Source: Ferriphaselus amnicola (GTDB taxonomy: Bacteria; Pseudomonadota; Gammaproteobacteria; Burkholderiales; Gallionellaceae). From it: 64,000 bases of DNA. Position 1 is the first letter of the stretch; every line of letters starts with the position of its first letter. The notes below the pieces were generated by a model. That model searched no databases. It was not told the DNA's origin and saw nothing but the letters and a program-made list of their open reading frames with translations. Location: NCBI RefSeq assembly GCF_000974685.2, contig NZ_AP018738.1:2653230-2717229 (forward strand), in the 5' to 3' direction. Positions 28,153-37,911 of this stretch are shown in pieces. The position numbers and the translations under genes were made by a program.

Positions 28153-29071
28153 TTTTCTCAAACCAAAGTCGTGCTTGCGCCACATCGTGCGCAATCTGTT
28201 GCTGCAAAGCAGCTAAATCGGGGAATTTCTTTTCGTCGCGTAGTTTGTGGATGAATTCCACGCGCAAATGTTTGCCGTAGATGTCCTGCGCGAAGTCGAA
28301 CAAATGCACTTCCAGCACCGCCTTGTTCGCCTGAGTCGCGGTCGGACGGACGCCGAGATTAGCGACACCGGCGATGCCTGTACTACCTTCCAGATGAGCG
28401 CGCACCACATACACGCCAGACAGCGGCGGGCGGTTGTGCTTCATCTGTACGTTGGCAGTATGAAAGCCAAGCTGCCGACCCAAGCCATCGCCACGCACCA
28501 CGCGCCCACTGATGCTGTACGGGCGGCCCAGATAGCGATGAGCTGTGCGCAAATCGCCTTGTGCGAGCGCCATGCGGATACCCGTGCTAGATACTCGGAT
28601 GCCATCATGCAGTACGCTATGCATGGACGCCACCTCGAAGCCGACTTCCTCGCCGATCTTTTCCATCATGGCGAAGTCGCCGCCGCGCCCCTTGCCGAAA
28701 CGGAAATCATCCCCGATCAGCACAAAACGGGCGGCCAATTCGTCATGCAATGCTTGGATAAAATCCGCAGCGGACATCTGTGAGAATTGTCGGTTGAAGC
28801 GGCAGACATGGACACGATCCACGCCAAAGTCCGCGAACATCTCCAGCTTCTCGCGTAGGCTGGTCAAACGTGTCGGCGCAGCTTCTGGGGCGAAGAATTC
28901 ACGCGGGTGGGGCTCGAAGATCACCACCGCGATATACCCCCCACGAGCCTGTGCCGCCGCACGCAATTGCGTCAGCAGCCGTTGGTGTCCCAAGTGGAAG
29001 CCATCGAAATTTCCGATGGTAACCGCAACGGGATGAGGGTCGGGGGAATGAAGTCCGCGAAGAATCAGCAT
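28145..29071 (-). CDS. ribF: Bifunctional riboflavin kinase / FAD synthetase
   Basis: 308 aa. The N-terminal FMN adenylyltransferase domain has [16 protein letters not shown] and FEPHPREFF; the C-terminal flavokinase domain has [20 protein letters not shown] with TANV. First gene of the classic ribF-ileS-lspA-ispH run. A TATAAT lies 12 bases before its ATG, giving it a promoter of its own after the KAS gene. Confidence 0.95.
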   Translation of the reverse strand: MLILRGLHSPDPHPVAVTIGNFDGFHLGHQRLLTQLRAAAQARGGYIAVVIFEPHPREFFAPEAAPTRLTSLREKLEMFADFGVDRVHVCRFNRQFSQMSAADFIQALHDELAARFVLIGDDFRFGKGRGGDFAMMEKIGEEVGFEVASMHSVLHDGIRVSSTGIRMALAQGDLRTAHRYLGRPYSISGRVVRGDGLGRQLGFHTANVQMKHNRPPLSGVYVVRAHLEGSTGIAGVANLGVRPTATQANKAVLEVHLFDFAQDIYGKHLRVEFIHKLRDEKKFPDLAALQQQIAHDVAQARLWFEKNG

Positions 29072-29082
29072 GATGGGGCGCG

Positions 29083-29113
29083 ATTATACAGACTCCCGCC
29101 AACGCTGGCGGAG
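29083..29113 (-). promoter_or_regulatory. ribF promoter -10 and adjacent hairpin
   Basis: On the - strand a perfect TATAAT (complement at 29083-29088) is followed by CGCGCCCC and, after a few bases, the ribF ATG. Start of transcription would leave almost no leader. Just upstream an inverted repeat with core CCGCCA/TGGCGG (29094-29113) could end the preceding KAS transcript. No convincing -35 box is seen. Confidence 0.45.
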
Positions 29114-29119
29114 GAGAAA

Positions 29120-30361
29120 CTAGGGAGCGAAACGACGAGCGATCAGCACGGCATTTGTACCGCCGAAGGCGAAAGAATTAGACATCACCACCTCCAGCGG
29201 CACATCGCGCCGCCCGACATTGGCAACGTAATCTAGATCGCATGCAGGATCGGGTTGATGCAAGTTGATGGTCGGCGGAATCGCCTGATGCTGCAAGGCT
29301 TGCACCGCCACCATGAACTCGACCGCGCCAGTCGCACCCATCAAATGCCCGTGCATGGACTTGGTAGAGCTGACCGGCACGTTGGCCGCATGTTCGCCGA
29401 ATACGGCCTTGATAGCTCGTGTTTCCTCGATGTCGCCGGCCTGCGTGGCGGTGCCGTGAGCGTTGATGTAGCCGATGTCTTGTGGCTGCAAGCCCGCATC
29501 GCGCAGGGCATTGTTGATGGCACGAGTCTGCCCAAGTGAGTCTGGCTTGGTGATGTGACTGGCATCGGACGAGCAGTCATAGCCGACGATCTCGGCGTAG
29601 ATCCTCGCGCCACGCGCCAAAGCACGCTCCGCGTCTTCCAGCACCAACACCGCCGCCCCCTCGCCCAGCACCAGCCCATTGCGATCCTTGGAGAACGGCT
29701 TGCAGGAGGAGGCGGGATCGTTGACATCTTCGGTCGCCAAGGTGCGCAACGCTTCCCACGCTTTCATCGCGCCAAAGGTCAACAGGGCTTCGGAGCCGCC
29801 CGCCAACATCACGTCAGCGTAGCCGTGCTTGATCTGGCGATAGGCTTCGCCGATGGCGATGGCCGAGGAGGCGCAAGCGGTCGAGTAGGTGACGTTCGCG
29901 CCCTGCAACTTGTAGGTAAGCGAAAGATGCGAGGCGGCGGCGTTGTTCATGGACAGCAGCACCGACAGCGGCTTGACGCGCGGGTCGTCACGCAAGAACA
30001 CCTGCTCGTAGCCTTCTTCCATCGTGCTGGCGCCACCCAAACCAGTACCCATAAACACGCCAGCGCGGGTCAACTCGTGCTCGGCCAACTCTAGCTTGGC
30101 ATCCGCCACCGCTTGTGCCGCCGCGATCAGCGCAAACTGACTGAAGCGCTCGATACCGGACAGTTTGATCTTGGAGAAGTAGTCTGCGGGGTTGTAATCC
30201 GGCACTTGCGCGCCGATGCGGATATCGAGTTGGTCGATAAAGGGAAGCTGCAAGCGGCGGATACCGGACTGTCCAGCCATCAGATTCTGGAACTGCTCTT
30301 CAGGGCTCTTGCCAACCGGAGTCAGCGCGCCCAGCCCGGTGATGACGACACGCCGACGCAT
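29120..30361 (-). CDS. Beta-ketoacyl-ACP synthase, FabF-like
   Basis: Condensing enzyme of 413 aa. The catalytic triad of KAS II is intact: C163 in YSTACASSA, H302 in NAHGTATQAGD, and H339 in the KSMHGHLMGAT block with K334. It starts 3 bases after a dedicated ACP and so probably uses that carrier. It may be the housekeeping FabF or a paralogue for a special lipid; without fabD/fabG/acpP alongside, the second is favoured. That is inference. Confidence 0.88.
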   Translation of the reverse strand: MRRRVVITGLGALTPVGKSPEEQFQNLMAGQSGIRRLQLPFIDQLDIRIGAQVPDYNPADYFSKIKLSGIERFSQFALIAAAQAVADAKLELAEHELTRAGVFMGTGLGGASTMEEGYEQVFLRDDPRVKPLSVLLSMNNAAASHLSLTYKLQGANVTYSTACASSAIAIGEAYRQIKHGYADVMLAGGSEALLTFGAMKAWEALRTLATEDVNDPASSCKPFSKDRNGLVLGEGAAVLVLEDAERALARGARIYAEIVGYDCSSDASHITKPDSLGQTRAINNALRDAGLQPQDIGYINAHGTATQAGDIEETRAIKAVFGEHAANVPVSSTKSMHGHLMGATGAVEFMVAVQALQHQAIPPTINLHQPDPACDLDYVANVGRRDVPLEVVMSNSFAFGGTNAVLIARRFAP

Positions 30362-30364
30362 CGC

Positions 30365-30616
30365 TTACTCAGCCTTACCGTGCTGCTCAGCAACCTGCTT
30401 ATCGATGATATTCACCACATCCTGCAAGGTTTTGATGTTTTCCAACAGCTCGTTGGATAACTTGATCTTGAACTCATCTTCGATGTTGAACATGAATTCG
30501 ATTACTGAAAGAGAGTCTAGCCCTAATGATTCCAGAGTGGCATCCGGCACCAAGTCTTCGAGCTTCAGCTCGAATTGCTCGCCGATCATGCGCTGTATGG
30601 TTTGCAGTGTGCTCAT
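30365..30616 (-). CDS. Acyl carrier protein, non-AcpP type
   Basis: 83 aa, acidic, four-helix ACP pattern. The phosphopantetheine Ser is S35 in SLGLDSLSVIEFMFNIEDEF. It differs from housekeeping AcpP, which normally reads DSLDTVE at this place. A GAGGA site precedes the ATG. It lies between a hydrolase gene and a KAS gene, which suggests a small dedicated acyl-processing set. Confidence 0.9.
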   Translation of the reverse strand: MSTLQTIQRMIGEQFELKLEDLVPDATLESLGLDSLSVIEFMFNIEDEFKIKLSNELLENIKTLQDVVNIIDKQVAEQHGKAE

Positions 30617-30639
30617 GGCTATGTCCTCTAGTAATTAGC

Positions 30640-31503
30640 TCAGGCCGAATGATCGGCGCTGAATAGCGGCGCGGATGATACCACAGGGGTCGCGCAGCTC
30701 TTTTTAGCTGCAAGCCGAGTAAGGAATGCGATGGTTTCGTCGGCAACCAGCTCACGTTCATTATCCAGGGTGATCATGTGATAGCTGTTGTGCAACACGA
30801 TCTTGTGGACATCGTCAGAGCCGATGTTGTCCGCCACAAAGTCGGCACTGCGCAGCGTGGAGACATCGTCTTCCGTGGCGTGGATGAGCAAGGTGGGAGC
30901 TGTCACTTGGGGCAGTTTCCGCTTCACCTGCTTGATGAGTAGTTCGCCTTCGTGGATGGCCGGTAAAGTCAGCTTAGCCGCCCCAGCGATGGAAGAAGTC
31001 TTAGAGGCCATCTCACGCGCCACCCATGTGCGCAGCGCTTCGTTCTTTAGCCCGAACGGCTCGCGCTCACGGTAAGCATAAATGTAACGGAATGGCGTGT
31101 AATAACCCAAGGGCAGCACGAAGCGATACCACGGAATGCTCCAGCCGTCGTAATACAGCGTGGTCGCTAACAACACCAAGCCATCGATCTCGTCGCCCGC
31201 TTCGCTGGCGGCACTTAGTGCCAACACCGCGCCCATACAAAGCCCACCAACCACTACCGTTTTGTACTGGCGCTTCATGTCACGCAACTCCAGCATCACT
31301 TGCTGATGCCATGAGCGCCAAGGAGTGACGGAGTGAGCATCGTAACCAGGCTCATAGCTGTAGCCGGAAAAATAGGGCGCACGCACACTGTAGCCAGCCT
31401 TGTGCAAACGCTTAGCCAGGGGTTGCAATTCGACAGGGGTGCTGGTCAAGCCATGCAGCAACAGCACGGCATGTTCGCCAGCGATCAGTTCCAAGGGTTT
31501 CAT
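30640..31503 (-). CDS. Alpha/beta hydrolase with Cys in the nucleophile elbow
   Basis: 287 aa from the ATG at 31503. Oxyanion region LLLHGLTSTPVE; the elbow reads VVVGGLCMGAVL, with C89 where carboxylesterases have Ser (codon TGT on the - strand). An acid (ATEDDV) and His (NSYHMITLDNERE) follow in the order of Est30/monoacylglycerol-lipase type enzymes. Being next to an ACP and a KAS, it might be a thioesterase or acyltransferase for the ACP-bound chain. Cys-for-Ser occurs in dienelactone hydrolases. Confidence 0.82.
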   Translation of the reverse strand: MKPLELIAGEHAVLLLHGLTSTPVELQPLAKRLHKAGYSVRAPYFSGYSYEPGYDAHSVTPWRSWHQQVMLELRDMKRQYKTVVVGGLCMGAVLALSAASEAGDEIDGLVLLATTLYYDGWSIPWYRFVLPLGYYTPFRYIYAYREREPFGLKNEALRTWVAREMASKTSSIAGAAKLTLPAIHEGELLIKQVKRKLPQVTAPTLLIHATEDDVSTLRSADFVADNIGSDDVHKIVLHNSYHMITLDNERELVADETIAFLTRLAAKKSCATPVVSSAPLFSADHSA

Positions 31504-31605
31504 TAATTCTAGGGAAGAGAGATTGCGTTCATCGTTGCTTGGATTATAGCAAGCAGCCGCCCAGCTCCCCGTTTCCCGAGCGAAAGTCGGCAAGCTGCAT
31601 TCGGG

Positions 31606-31611
31606 TATAAT
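31606..31611 (+). promoter_or_regulatory. maeB -10 element
   Basis: Perfect TATAAT 28 bases before the maeB ATG, followed by the G/C-only run CCGCCCC. No clear -35 box. It lies in the spacer between divergent hydrolase and maeB genes. Confidence 0.5.
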
Positions 31612-31639
31612 CCGCCCCATTCTGTTGAGCGAGAACATC

Positions 31640-33910
31640 ATGGACGAGCAACTGCGACAGGCGGCGCTGCAATATCACCGCCAGTCCCCAGCCGGCAAGA
31701 TCACCGTCACACCTAGCAAGCCGATGCTGACTCAGCGCGACCTCGCGCTGGCCTACTCGCCCGGCGTCGCCGCTGCTTGCGAAGAGATCGTGCGCGATCC
31801 CAGTGAGGCGCGAACGCTCACCGCGCGCGGCAATCTGGTCGCCGTCATCTCCAATGGCACGGCGGTGCTGGGCTTGGGCAACATAGGCCCACTCGCGGGC
31901 AAGCCGGTGATGGAAGGCAAGGGCGTGCTGTTCAAGAAGTTCGCTGGGATCGACGTGTTCGATATCGAGATCGCCGAGAACGACCCAGACAAACTGGTCG
32001 AGATCATCGCCGCGCTGGAGCCGACTTTCGGCGGCATCAACCTTGAAGACATCAAAGCACCTGAGTGTTTTTACATCGAGCGCAAGCTGCGCGAACGCAT
32101 GTCCATCCCAGTGTTTCACGACGACCAGCACGGCACGGCGATCATCGTCGGCGCGGCTTTGCTGAACGGCATGAAGGTGGTCGAGAAGGACATCGCCAAG
32201 ATCAAGCTAGTGGTCAGCGGCGCGGGCGCTGCTGCGCTGGCTTGTCTCGACATGCTGGTGGCGCTGGGCGTGAAGATGGAGAACATCACCGTAACCGACA
32301 TCAAGGGCGTGGTGTATCAAGGCCGCACCGAAGAGATGGACGACAACAAGGCGCGCTACGCCATCGAGACTTCCGCCCGCACGCTGGGCGAGGTCATCGC
32401 CGGGGCGGATGTGTTCCTCGGTCTGTCGGCGGGTGGCGTGCTCAAGCCTGAGATGGTGCTGGAGATGGCGCAGCGTCCGCTGATCTTCGCGCTGGCGAAT
32501 CCGCACCCCGAGATCCTGCCGAACGTGGCGCGTGCGGTGCGCCCCGATGCGATCTTGGCGACCGGGCGTTCGGACTATCCGAATCAGGTCAACAACGCGC
32601 TGTGCTTCCCGTACATTTTCCGTGGTGCGTTGGACGTGGGCGCATCCACCATCAACGAGGCGATGAAGCTGGCCGCCGTCCACGCCATCGCCGAACTCGC
32701 TGAAGCTGAGCAGTCCGACGCCGTCGCCGCCGTCTATGGCGAAGAGTCGGCGGGCTTCGGGCAGGATGCGCTGATCCCCAAGCCGTTCGATCCGCGCCTC
32801 ATCACTCGCATCGCCCCGGCTGTGGCGCAAGCGGCGATGGACAGCGGCGTGGCCGAACGCCCCATCGCTGATATGGCGGCCTACCGCGAACAGCTTTCCT
32901 TCTTCCTTTACCAGTCCGGCATGTTGATGAAGCCGGTGTTCGATGCGGCCAAGCGCGCGCCTAAACGCTTGGTCTATGCCGAAGGCGAGGATGCGCGCGT
33001 GCTGCACGCCGTGCAGACCGCCGTAGATGAAGGTTTGGCCTACCCCATTCTGGTCGGTCGCCCATCCGTGGTCGAAATGCGTATCGAGAAACTCGGGCTA
33101 CGCATCCGCGCAGGCGAGCATTTCGAGCTGGTGGATCCCGAGGATGATCCGCGCTACCGCGACTACTGGATGGAATACCACCGTCTGATGCAGCGTAAAG
33201 GCATCACCGTCGATGCCGCGAAATACGCGATGCGCAACAACACCACCTTGATTGCTGCCATGCTGGTGCGTATGGGGTCGGCAGATGCGATGTTGTGCGG
33301 TGCGGTCGGCCAACCGTTGGAGCATCTGTCTGTCGTGCGCGAAGTCATCGGCTTGGCGCCACACGCGAGCCTGTTTGCGGCGGCTAACATTCTGATGTTG
33401 CCGCAACGCTCGTTGTTCATCTGTGACACACACATCAATCTCGACCCCAGCGCAGAAGAAATTGCCGAGATGACGCTACTTGCCGCAGAAGAGGTGCGCC
33501 GCTTCGGTCTCACACCTAAAGCGGGGCTGCTGTCACACTCGAACTTTGGCAGCTTCAACGATGCATCGGCTCAGAAGATGGCGCAAGCCCGAACCATCTT
33601 GGCGCAGCGTGCGCCTGGCTTAGAGGTCGAAGGCGAGATGCACGGCGATGCCGCGCTGTCGGAAGCAATACGTTTGCAACTGCTGCCAGATTCCAAGCTG
33701 AAAGGTGAGGCGAATCTGCTCATCATGCCGAATCTCGATGCCGCCAACATCGCCTACAATCTGCTGAAAATGGTGGCCGGAGACGGCATCGCCATCGGCC
33801 CCATCCTGCTTGGCGCAGATAAGTCGGTTCACGTACTCACCTCGTCCGCCACCGTGCGCCGTATCGTCAACATGAGCGCGCTGGCTGTCGCCGGCGTCAA
33901 AACCCATTAG
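31640..33910 (+). CDS. maeB: NADP-dependent malic enzyme with phosphotransacetylase-like domain
   Basis: Decarboxylates malate to pyruvate with NADPH. 756 aa from the ATG at 31640. The N-terminal malic enzyme part (about 1-430) has [25 protein letters not shown] and [13 protein letters not shown] (NADP fold). The C-terminal ~320 residues (about 440-756) resemble phosphate acetyltransferase ([20 protein letters not shown]) and are regulatory in the MaeB class. The length fits that class. Confidence 0.95.
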   Translation: MDEQLRQAALQYHRQSPAGKITVTPSKPMLTQRDLALAYSPGVAAACEEIVRDPSEARTLTARGNLVAVISNGTAVLGLGNIGPLAGKPVMEGKGVLFKKFAGIDVFDIEIAENDPDKLVEIIAALEPTFGGINLEDIKAPECFYIERKLRERMSIPVFHDDQHGTAIIVGAALLNGMKVVEKDIAKIKLVVSGAGAAALACLDMLVALGVKMENITVTDIKGVVYQGRTEEMDDNKARYAIETSARTLGEVIAGADVFLGLSAGGVLKPEMVLEMAQRPLIFALANPHPEILPNVARAVRPDAILATGRSDYPNQVNNALCFPYIFRGALDVGASTINEAMKLAAVHAIAELAEAEQSDAVAAVYGEESAGFGQDALIPKPFDPRLITRIAPAVAQAAMDSGVAERPIADMAAYREQLSFFLYQSGMLMKPVFDAAKRAPKRLVYAEGEDARVLHAVQTAVDEGLAYPILVGRPSVVEMRIEKLGLRIRAGEHFELVDPEDDPRYRDYWMEYHRLMQRKGITVDAAKYAMRNNTTLIAAMLVRMGSADAMLCGAVGQPLEHLSVVREVIGLAPHASLFAAANILMLPQRSLFICDTHINLDPSAEEIAEMTLLAAEEVRRFGLTPKAGLLSHSNFGSFNDASAQKMAQARTILAQRAPGLEVEGEMHGDAALSEAIRLQLLPDSKLKGEANLLIMPNLDAANIAYNLLKMVAGDGIAIGPILLGADKSVHVLTSSATVRRIVNMSALAVAGVKTH

Positions 33911-33922
33911 GAGAAGAACACC

Positions 33923-34180
33923 ATGTCACACCAGTTGAACCAGCAAGAGATCTCGATGTTGCGCGAAGAAGTCGAGATGTTGATGCAAGAACGTGCCAGC
34001 CTGCTCAGAGTCGTCGGCGCTGCCGCTGTGTTCGTTGCCAATACCGATGGCCGCGACCTGCCCAGCGAAGCGGCCGAGGCCGCCGAGATGCTGTCCACTT
34101 TGGTCAATCAGTTACCGGAAGAAACTCTGAAAGACGCGCTGGACAGTGTCCATGCGGCCGTCCCCATCGGCGACCTGTAA
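33923..34180 (+). CDS. Small conserved-type helical protein, unknown function
   Basis: 85 aa, with AGGAG before the ATG and 12 bases after maeB. Residues 4-30 form an amphipathic helix suitable for a coiled coil (QEISMLREEVEMLMQERASL). The rest is short helices with an acidic end. No named family is recognised. It is probably cotranscribed with maeB. Confidence 0.7.
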   Translation: MSHQLNQQEISMLREEVEMLMQERASLLRVVGAAAVFVANTDGRDLPSEAAEAAEMLSTLVNQLPEETLKDALDSVHAAVPIGDL

Positions 34181-34200
34181 CGGACATCGCCGCCCGCGCC

Positions 34201-35184
34201 ATGCTCGCGCCCAAACCGCTGACCTTTGCTTTGCTACGCCGCCTAGCCGATGGCGAATTCCATTCTGGTCAAGCACTGGCGGCGGAATTTAGTCTGTCTC
34301 GCGCCAGCATCCACAATGCGCTGAGTGAAGTCGAAGGCTTAGGCCTGAGCTTGTACCGCGTGCGCGGTCGCGGTTACCAGATGCCGCAACCACCGCAATG
34401 GTTAACGGAGGTTGCGCTTAACGCCTCCTTGGGCGATGCCGCTGCCAGCTTTTCCATCGAAGTCCTCGACACGGCCTCCTCCAGCAATGCCGTATTGTTG
34501 CAACGCGCCGCGCTGGGCGCACCTAGCGGTCGCGTACTGGCGGTCGAATGGCAAAGTGCGGGACGTGGGCGGCGCGGACGAAGTTGGCATTCCGCACTCG
34601 GCCACTCGCTCACCTTTTCTCTACTGTGGCGCTTCGAGCAAGGACTGTCAGCCTTGTCCGGCCTGAGTCTGGCAGCAGGCGTGGCCATCGCACGGGCACT
34701 ACATACGCTCGGCATCCAAGGCGCACAACTCAAGTGGCCGAACGATGTGCTGGGTGCGAACGGGGGGAAGCTGGCCGGCATTCTGATCGAAGCGCAGGGC
34801 GACATGCTCGGCCCAAGCGCCGTGGTGATCGGTGTCGGCCTCAACCTGAATCTGCCCGACGAGGTGCTGAGCCAAGTGGATCAACCCGTCAGCAGCTTGG
34901 CGCAATTGGCACCGTTACCGGAGCGCAATCATTTGCTTGCCGTCATATTGCGCGAACTAGCTACGGTGCTGGAAAGCTTTGCCACCCACGGTTTCGCGCC
35001 ATTGCAGCAGGAGTGGGAGGCGAATCACGCCGCGCAGCATCGTCCCGTCCGCTTGTCGCTGCCGGATGGCTCGACCTTGGACGGCATCGCGCGGGGAGTG
35101 GCGCTGGATGGCACTCTGCGCCTAGACACCGAACACGGCGAACGACTATTCAATTCGGGCGAAGTCAGCCTGCGGATGCAATGA
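34201..35184 (+). CDS. birA: Biotin-[acetyl-CoA carboxylase] ligase BirA
   Basis: Biotinylates AccB and, with its N-terminal winged helix, may repress biotin genes. 327 aa. The helix-turn-helix covers about residues 8-60 (LADGEFHSGQALAAEFSLSR). The ligase core has SAGRGRRGRSWHS (biotin/ATP loop) and LKWPNDVLGANGGKLAGIL. It overlaps coaX by 4 bases, a widespread birA-coaX pairing in betaproteobacteria. Confidence 0.95.
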   Translation: MLAPKPLTFALLRRLADGEFHSGQALAAEFSLSRASIHNALSEVEGLGLSLYRVRGRGYQMPQPPQWLTEVALNASLGDAAASFSIEVLDTASSSNAVLLQRAALGAPSGRVLAVEWQSAGRGRRGRSWHSALGHSLTFSLLWRFEQGLSALSGLSLAAGVAIARALHTLGIQGAQLKWPNDVLGANGGKLAGILIEAQGDMLGPSAVVIGVGLNLNLPDEVLSQVDQPVSSLAQLAPLPERNHLLAVILRELATVLESFATHGFAPLQQEWEANHAAQHRPVRLSLPDGSTLDGIARGVALDGTLRLDTEHGERLFNSGEVSLRMQ

Positions 35185-35903
35185 GCACCTTGCTGATCGA
35201 CGCGGGAAATTCCCGCACCAAGTGGGCGCTACTGGAGCGCGGGCGCTGGGTTCAGCAGGGCGTGAGCGATCACCTAGGATTGCGTGCTGCGCTAGATAAT
35301 TTACCCGTTCCGACGCGCGTGGTCGCCTCAAACGTGGCTGGCGCAGCCGTTGCTGAATCGCTCACTGAAGTGTGCGCACGCTGGCAAATCGTCCCCGAAT
35401 TCATCCGTGCCGAAGCACAACAATGCGGCGTGAGCAACGGTTACGAGTCGCCGGAGAAGCTAGGAAGTGACCGCTGGGCGGCGCTGATCGCCGCGTGGCA
35501 CATCGAACGGCGCGCCTGTCTGGTGGTGAACTGCGGTACGGCGACCACCGTGGATACGCTATCTGCTAACGGCGAATTTATTGGCGGCTTGATCTTGCCC
35601 GGCATCACCTTGATGCAGCGAAGCTTACTGACGGGAACGGCACAATTGCGTGATATTGACGGTGCGGTCAGCGACTTCCCGCGCACCACGGCGGACGCGA
35701 TCGTTAGCGGTGCGATCATCGCCACGGTCGGCGCGATCCTGCACCAGTACGCGCTGCTCGCCATGCCGGATGCACCTTGCCTGCTCAGCGGCGGAGCGGC
35801 GGATTCGATCGCCTTACACCTTGAGGAGTTGCCTTTGGCACAGTTGGAAAATCTGGTGCTGCACGGTTTGCAGCTGATCGCCGAAGAGAGCGAAACGCGA
35901 TGA
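35181..35903 (+). CDS. coaX: Type III pantothenate kinase
   Basis: First step of CoA synthesis. 240 aa from the ATG at 35181. It has the ASKHA phosphate loop LLIDAGNSRTKWAL, GSDRWAALIAAWH, and VVNCGTATTVDTL with the metal-binding Asp. The start overlaps the birA stop (ATGA) and the end overlaps the next gene in the same way. Confidence 0.95.
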   Translation: MSTLLIDAGNSRTKWALLERGRWVQQGVSDHLGLRAALDNLPVPTRVVASNVAGAAVAESLTEVCARWQIVPEFIRAEAQQCGVSNGYESPEKLGSDRWAALIAAWHIERRACLVVNCGTATTVDTLSANGEFIGGLILPGITLMQRSLLTGTAQLRDIDGAVSDFPRTTADAIVSGAIIATVGAILHQYALLAMPDAPCLLSGGAADSIALHLEELPLAQLENLVLHGLQLIAEESETR

Positions 35904-36559
35904 AATTGGCATTCTGGCTATTGCTGGCAAGCAATCTGGTGCTGCTCGCCATCACCCAACTGGGCGGTACGGCAAGCGCGAACGACCCACAGGTGCTGCC
36001 CGAATATCACCCCGAACTGATCCGGCTGTTAAAACCTGAACCTGTCAGCGCACCGGTTCAGGCCGCCACGGCAGTTCCCATCAGTGTCTGTCAGGATTGG
36101 GGAGAGTTCTCTGGCACCGAGCTGATACGCGCCGAGAAGTTGCTGGCCGCCAGTTTTCCCGCCGAACGCTGGAGCAAACACTTCGTCGAACGCGCCAACG
36201 GCTTTTGGGTATATATCCCGCCGCAATCCTCGCCCACTATGTTGCTCAAGCGCTCGGCGGAATTGAAGATGAGCGGCATCAATGATTTTTACTCCGTCAA
36301 GGAAGATGGCCCGCTGTTCGGGGCGATTTCGTTAGGCGCGTTCAAACGGCGCGAAGGTGGCGAGAAGTTGCTGGCACGCCTGCAAGCCAAAGGCGTGAGC
36401 GATGCAAAATTGGAGCCGTATCTGACCCGCAACACCTACGCCGCCTTTACCGTACGCGAGTTGACCGAGGCTGAATCTTCGAATCTGAAGCAGCGCTTCC
36501 CCGCCAGCCATCTGCAAGTGACGGCCTGCACTTCGCCCACCGAAAGCCCGAAACCATGA
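35900..36559 (+). CDS. SPOR-domain-like exported protein
   Basis: 219 aa with an N-terminal hydrophobic helix (about 3-22) that anchors or exports it. The C-terminal ~75 residues (about 130-205) read FGAISLGAFKRREGGEKLLARL and look like a peptidoglycan-binding SPOR fold. Overlaps coaX and the YhcH-type gene by ATGA, so it belongs to birA-coaX-spor-yhcH. Role probably at the cell envelope. Confidence 0.75.
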   Translation: MKLAFWLLLASNLVLLAITQLGGTASANDPQVLPEYHPELIRLLKPEPVSAPVQAATAVPISVCQDWGEFSGTELIRAEKLLAASFPAERWSKHFVERANGFWVYIPPQSSPTMLLKRSAELKMSGINDFYSVKEDGPLFGAISLGAFKRREGGEKLLARLQAKGVSDAKLEPYLTRNTYAAFTVRELTEAESSNLKQRFPASHLQVTACTSPTESPKP

Positions 36560-37005
36560 TCTTCGACAAACTCTGCAACGCTGACCGCTACGCTGCACTT
36601 CACCCCCTGTTCGCAGCGGCCTTCGACTACCTGCGTTTCACCGATTTCAGCCAGATCGAAAATGGTCGCTACCCCTTGCAAGGTGAGCAGTTGATCGCCA
36701 TCGTCGAAGGCGCGCAAGGCCGCAGCCGCGAGAACGCACCGCTAGAACGGCATCGCCGTTACATCGACATCCAGTTCGTGTTGAGTGGCAATGATGAGAT
36801 GGGCTGGCGGCCAGTGAGCGAGTGCCAACAACCGACGTGCGACTACATCGATGAACGCGACATCCAGTTCTTCCGCGATGCGCCCGCCAGTTGGATCAGC
36901 ACCCCGCCCGGCGCGTTCTGCATCTTCTTCCCCGAAGATGCGCACGCCCCGCTGGTGAGCGAGGGCGCTATCCGCAAAGTGATATTGAAAGTCGAAGCGG
37001 TCTAG
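36556..37005 (+). CDS. YhcH/YjgK/YiaL-family protein
   Basis: 149 aa cupin-like protein. The motifs [34 protein letters not shown] and [11 protein letters not shown] are typical, with His residues that could bind a metal. Members act on sugar derivatives such as sialic acid or related lactones, but the substrate of this one is not evident. The gene ends tail-to-tail with ttcA and shares the bases CTAG with its stop. Confidence 0.88.
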   Translation: MIFDKLCNADRYAALHPLFAAAFDYLRFTDFSQIENGRYPLQGEQLIAIVEGAQGRSRENAPLERHRRYIDIQFVLSGNDEMGWRPVSECQQPTCDYIDERDIQFFRDAPASWISTPPGAFCIFFPEDAHAPLVSEGAIRKVILKVEAV

Positions 37006-37850
37006 TCGTCGAAGGCGATGTCGCCTTCATCTACCTTGTCGCCCAGTTTCAACGACTTGAAATCGAACAGCCCGCCATCCAGCAGATGGGAGGGCTTCAC
37101 GTTCTGCATGGCGGTGAAGATGGTCTGGGTACGGCCCGGATACTCGCGCTCCCAGTTGGTGAGCATCTCCTTGATGTTCTGCCGTTGCAGATTTTCCTGA
37201 GAGCCGCACAGATTGCACGGGATGATGGGGAACTCCATGCCGCGTGCGTAACGGGCGATATCCTTCTCAGCGCAATAAGCCAGCGGACGGATCACCACAT
37301 GGTCGCCCTTGTCGGTGACCAGCTTAGGCGGCATCGCCTTCAGTTTTCCGCCGAAGAATATATTAAGGAACAGCGTCTCCACCATGTCGTCGCGGTGATG
37401 CCCCAGCGCGATCTTGTTCGCGCCCAGCTCGCCCGCCACCTTGTAGATGATGCCGCGCCGCAGACGCGAGCACAGCGAGCAGGTGGTCTTCCCTTCGGGG
37501 ATCTTTTCCTTGACGATGGAATAGGTGTCCTGCGTCTCGATGTGGAACGGCACGCCGACCGTTTTCAGATAATTCGGCAACACATCGGCGGGAAAGCCCG
37601 GCTGCTTCTGGTCGAGGTTCATCGCCACGATCTTGAAGTCGATGGGCGCGCGCTTGCGCAAAGTGAGTAGAACGTCGAGCAGCGTGTAAGAATCCTTGCC
37701 ACCAGACAGACACACCATCACGGTGTCACCCTCTTCGATCATATTGAAATCGGCGATGGCCTTGCCCACCTGATGCTCCAGCCTGCCCTTGAGGCGGTTG
37801 AAGTTGGTGGAGCGGGGTTCGAAGTGGATGGTTTGGATGGTGTCGGTCAT
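37002..37850 (-). CDS. ttcA: tRNA 2-thiocytidine biosynthesis protein TtcA
   Basis: ATP- and Fe-S-dependent thiolase for s2C32 of tRNA. 282 aa from the ATG at 37850. The PP-loop is [15 protein letters not shown]; the Fe-S cysteines are in [12 protein letters not shown] and [22 protein letters not shown] is conserved. Convergent with the YhcH gene. Confidence 0.95.
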   Translation of the reverse strand: MTDTIQTIHFEPRSTNFNRLKGRLEHQVGKAIADFNMIEEGDTVMVCLSGGKDSYTLLDVLLTLRKRAPIDFKIVAMNLDQKQPGFPADVLPNYLKTVGVPFHIETQDTYSIVKEKIPEGKTTCSLCSRLRRGIIYKVAGELGANKIALGHHRDDMVETLFLNIFFGGKLKAMPPKLVTDKGDHVVIRPLAYCAEKDIARYARGMEFPIIPCNLCGSQENLQRQNIKEMLTNWEREYPGRTQTIFTAMQNVKPSHLLDGGLFDFKSLKLGDKVDEGDIAFDD

Positions 37851-37880
37851 TATGTTCAATAGTTCTGCTTGGTATTAGAT

Positions 37881-37908
37881 CGTCATTCCGGCGTAGGCCG
37901 GAATGACG
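37881..37908. repeat. Palindromic repeat, CGTCATTCCGGC type
   Basis: Perfect 12-base arms CGTCATTCCGGC (37881-37892) and GCCGGAATGACG (37897-37908) with loop GTAG. It sits between the SDR stop and the ttcA start, both on the - strand. The same arm occurs at 47840 and 48010 in this window. It may also act as a terminator for the SDR gene, but no U-tract follows. Confidence 0.7.
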
Positions 37909-37911
37909 TGC

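Noticed and set aside
29120..30616. Part of a large polyketide or aryl polyene cluster
   Set aside because: Only one KAS and one ACP are present, with no ketoreductase, dehydratase, chain-length factor or glycosyltransferase next to them.
31544..32131. Long - strand open frame inside maeB
   Set aside because: It is a mirror of the maeB coding region in G+C-rich DNA and shows no protein family features; the same holds for other long antisense frames across ileS, gatA, pilY1 and maeB.
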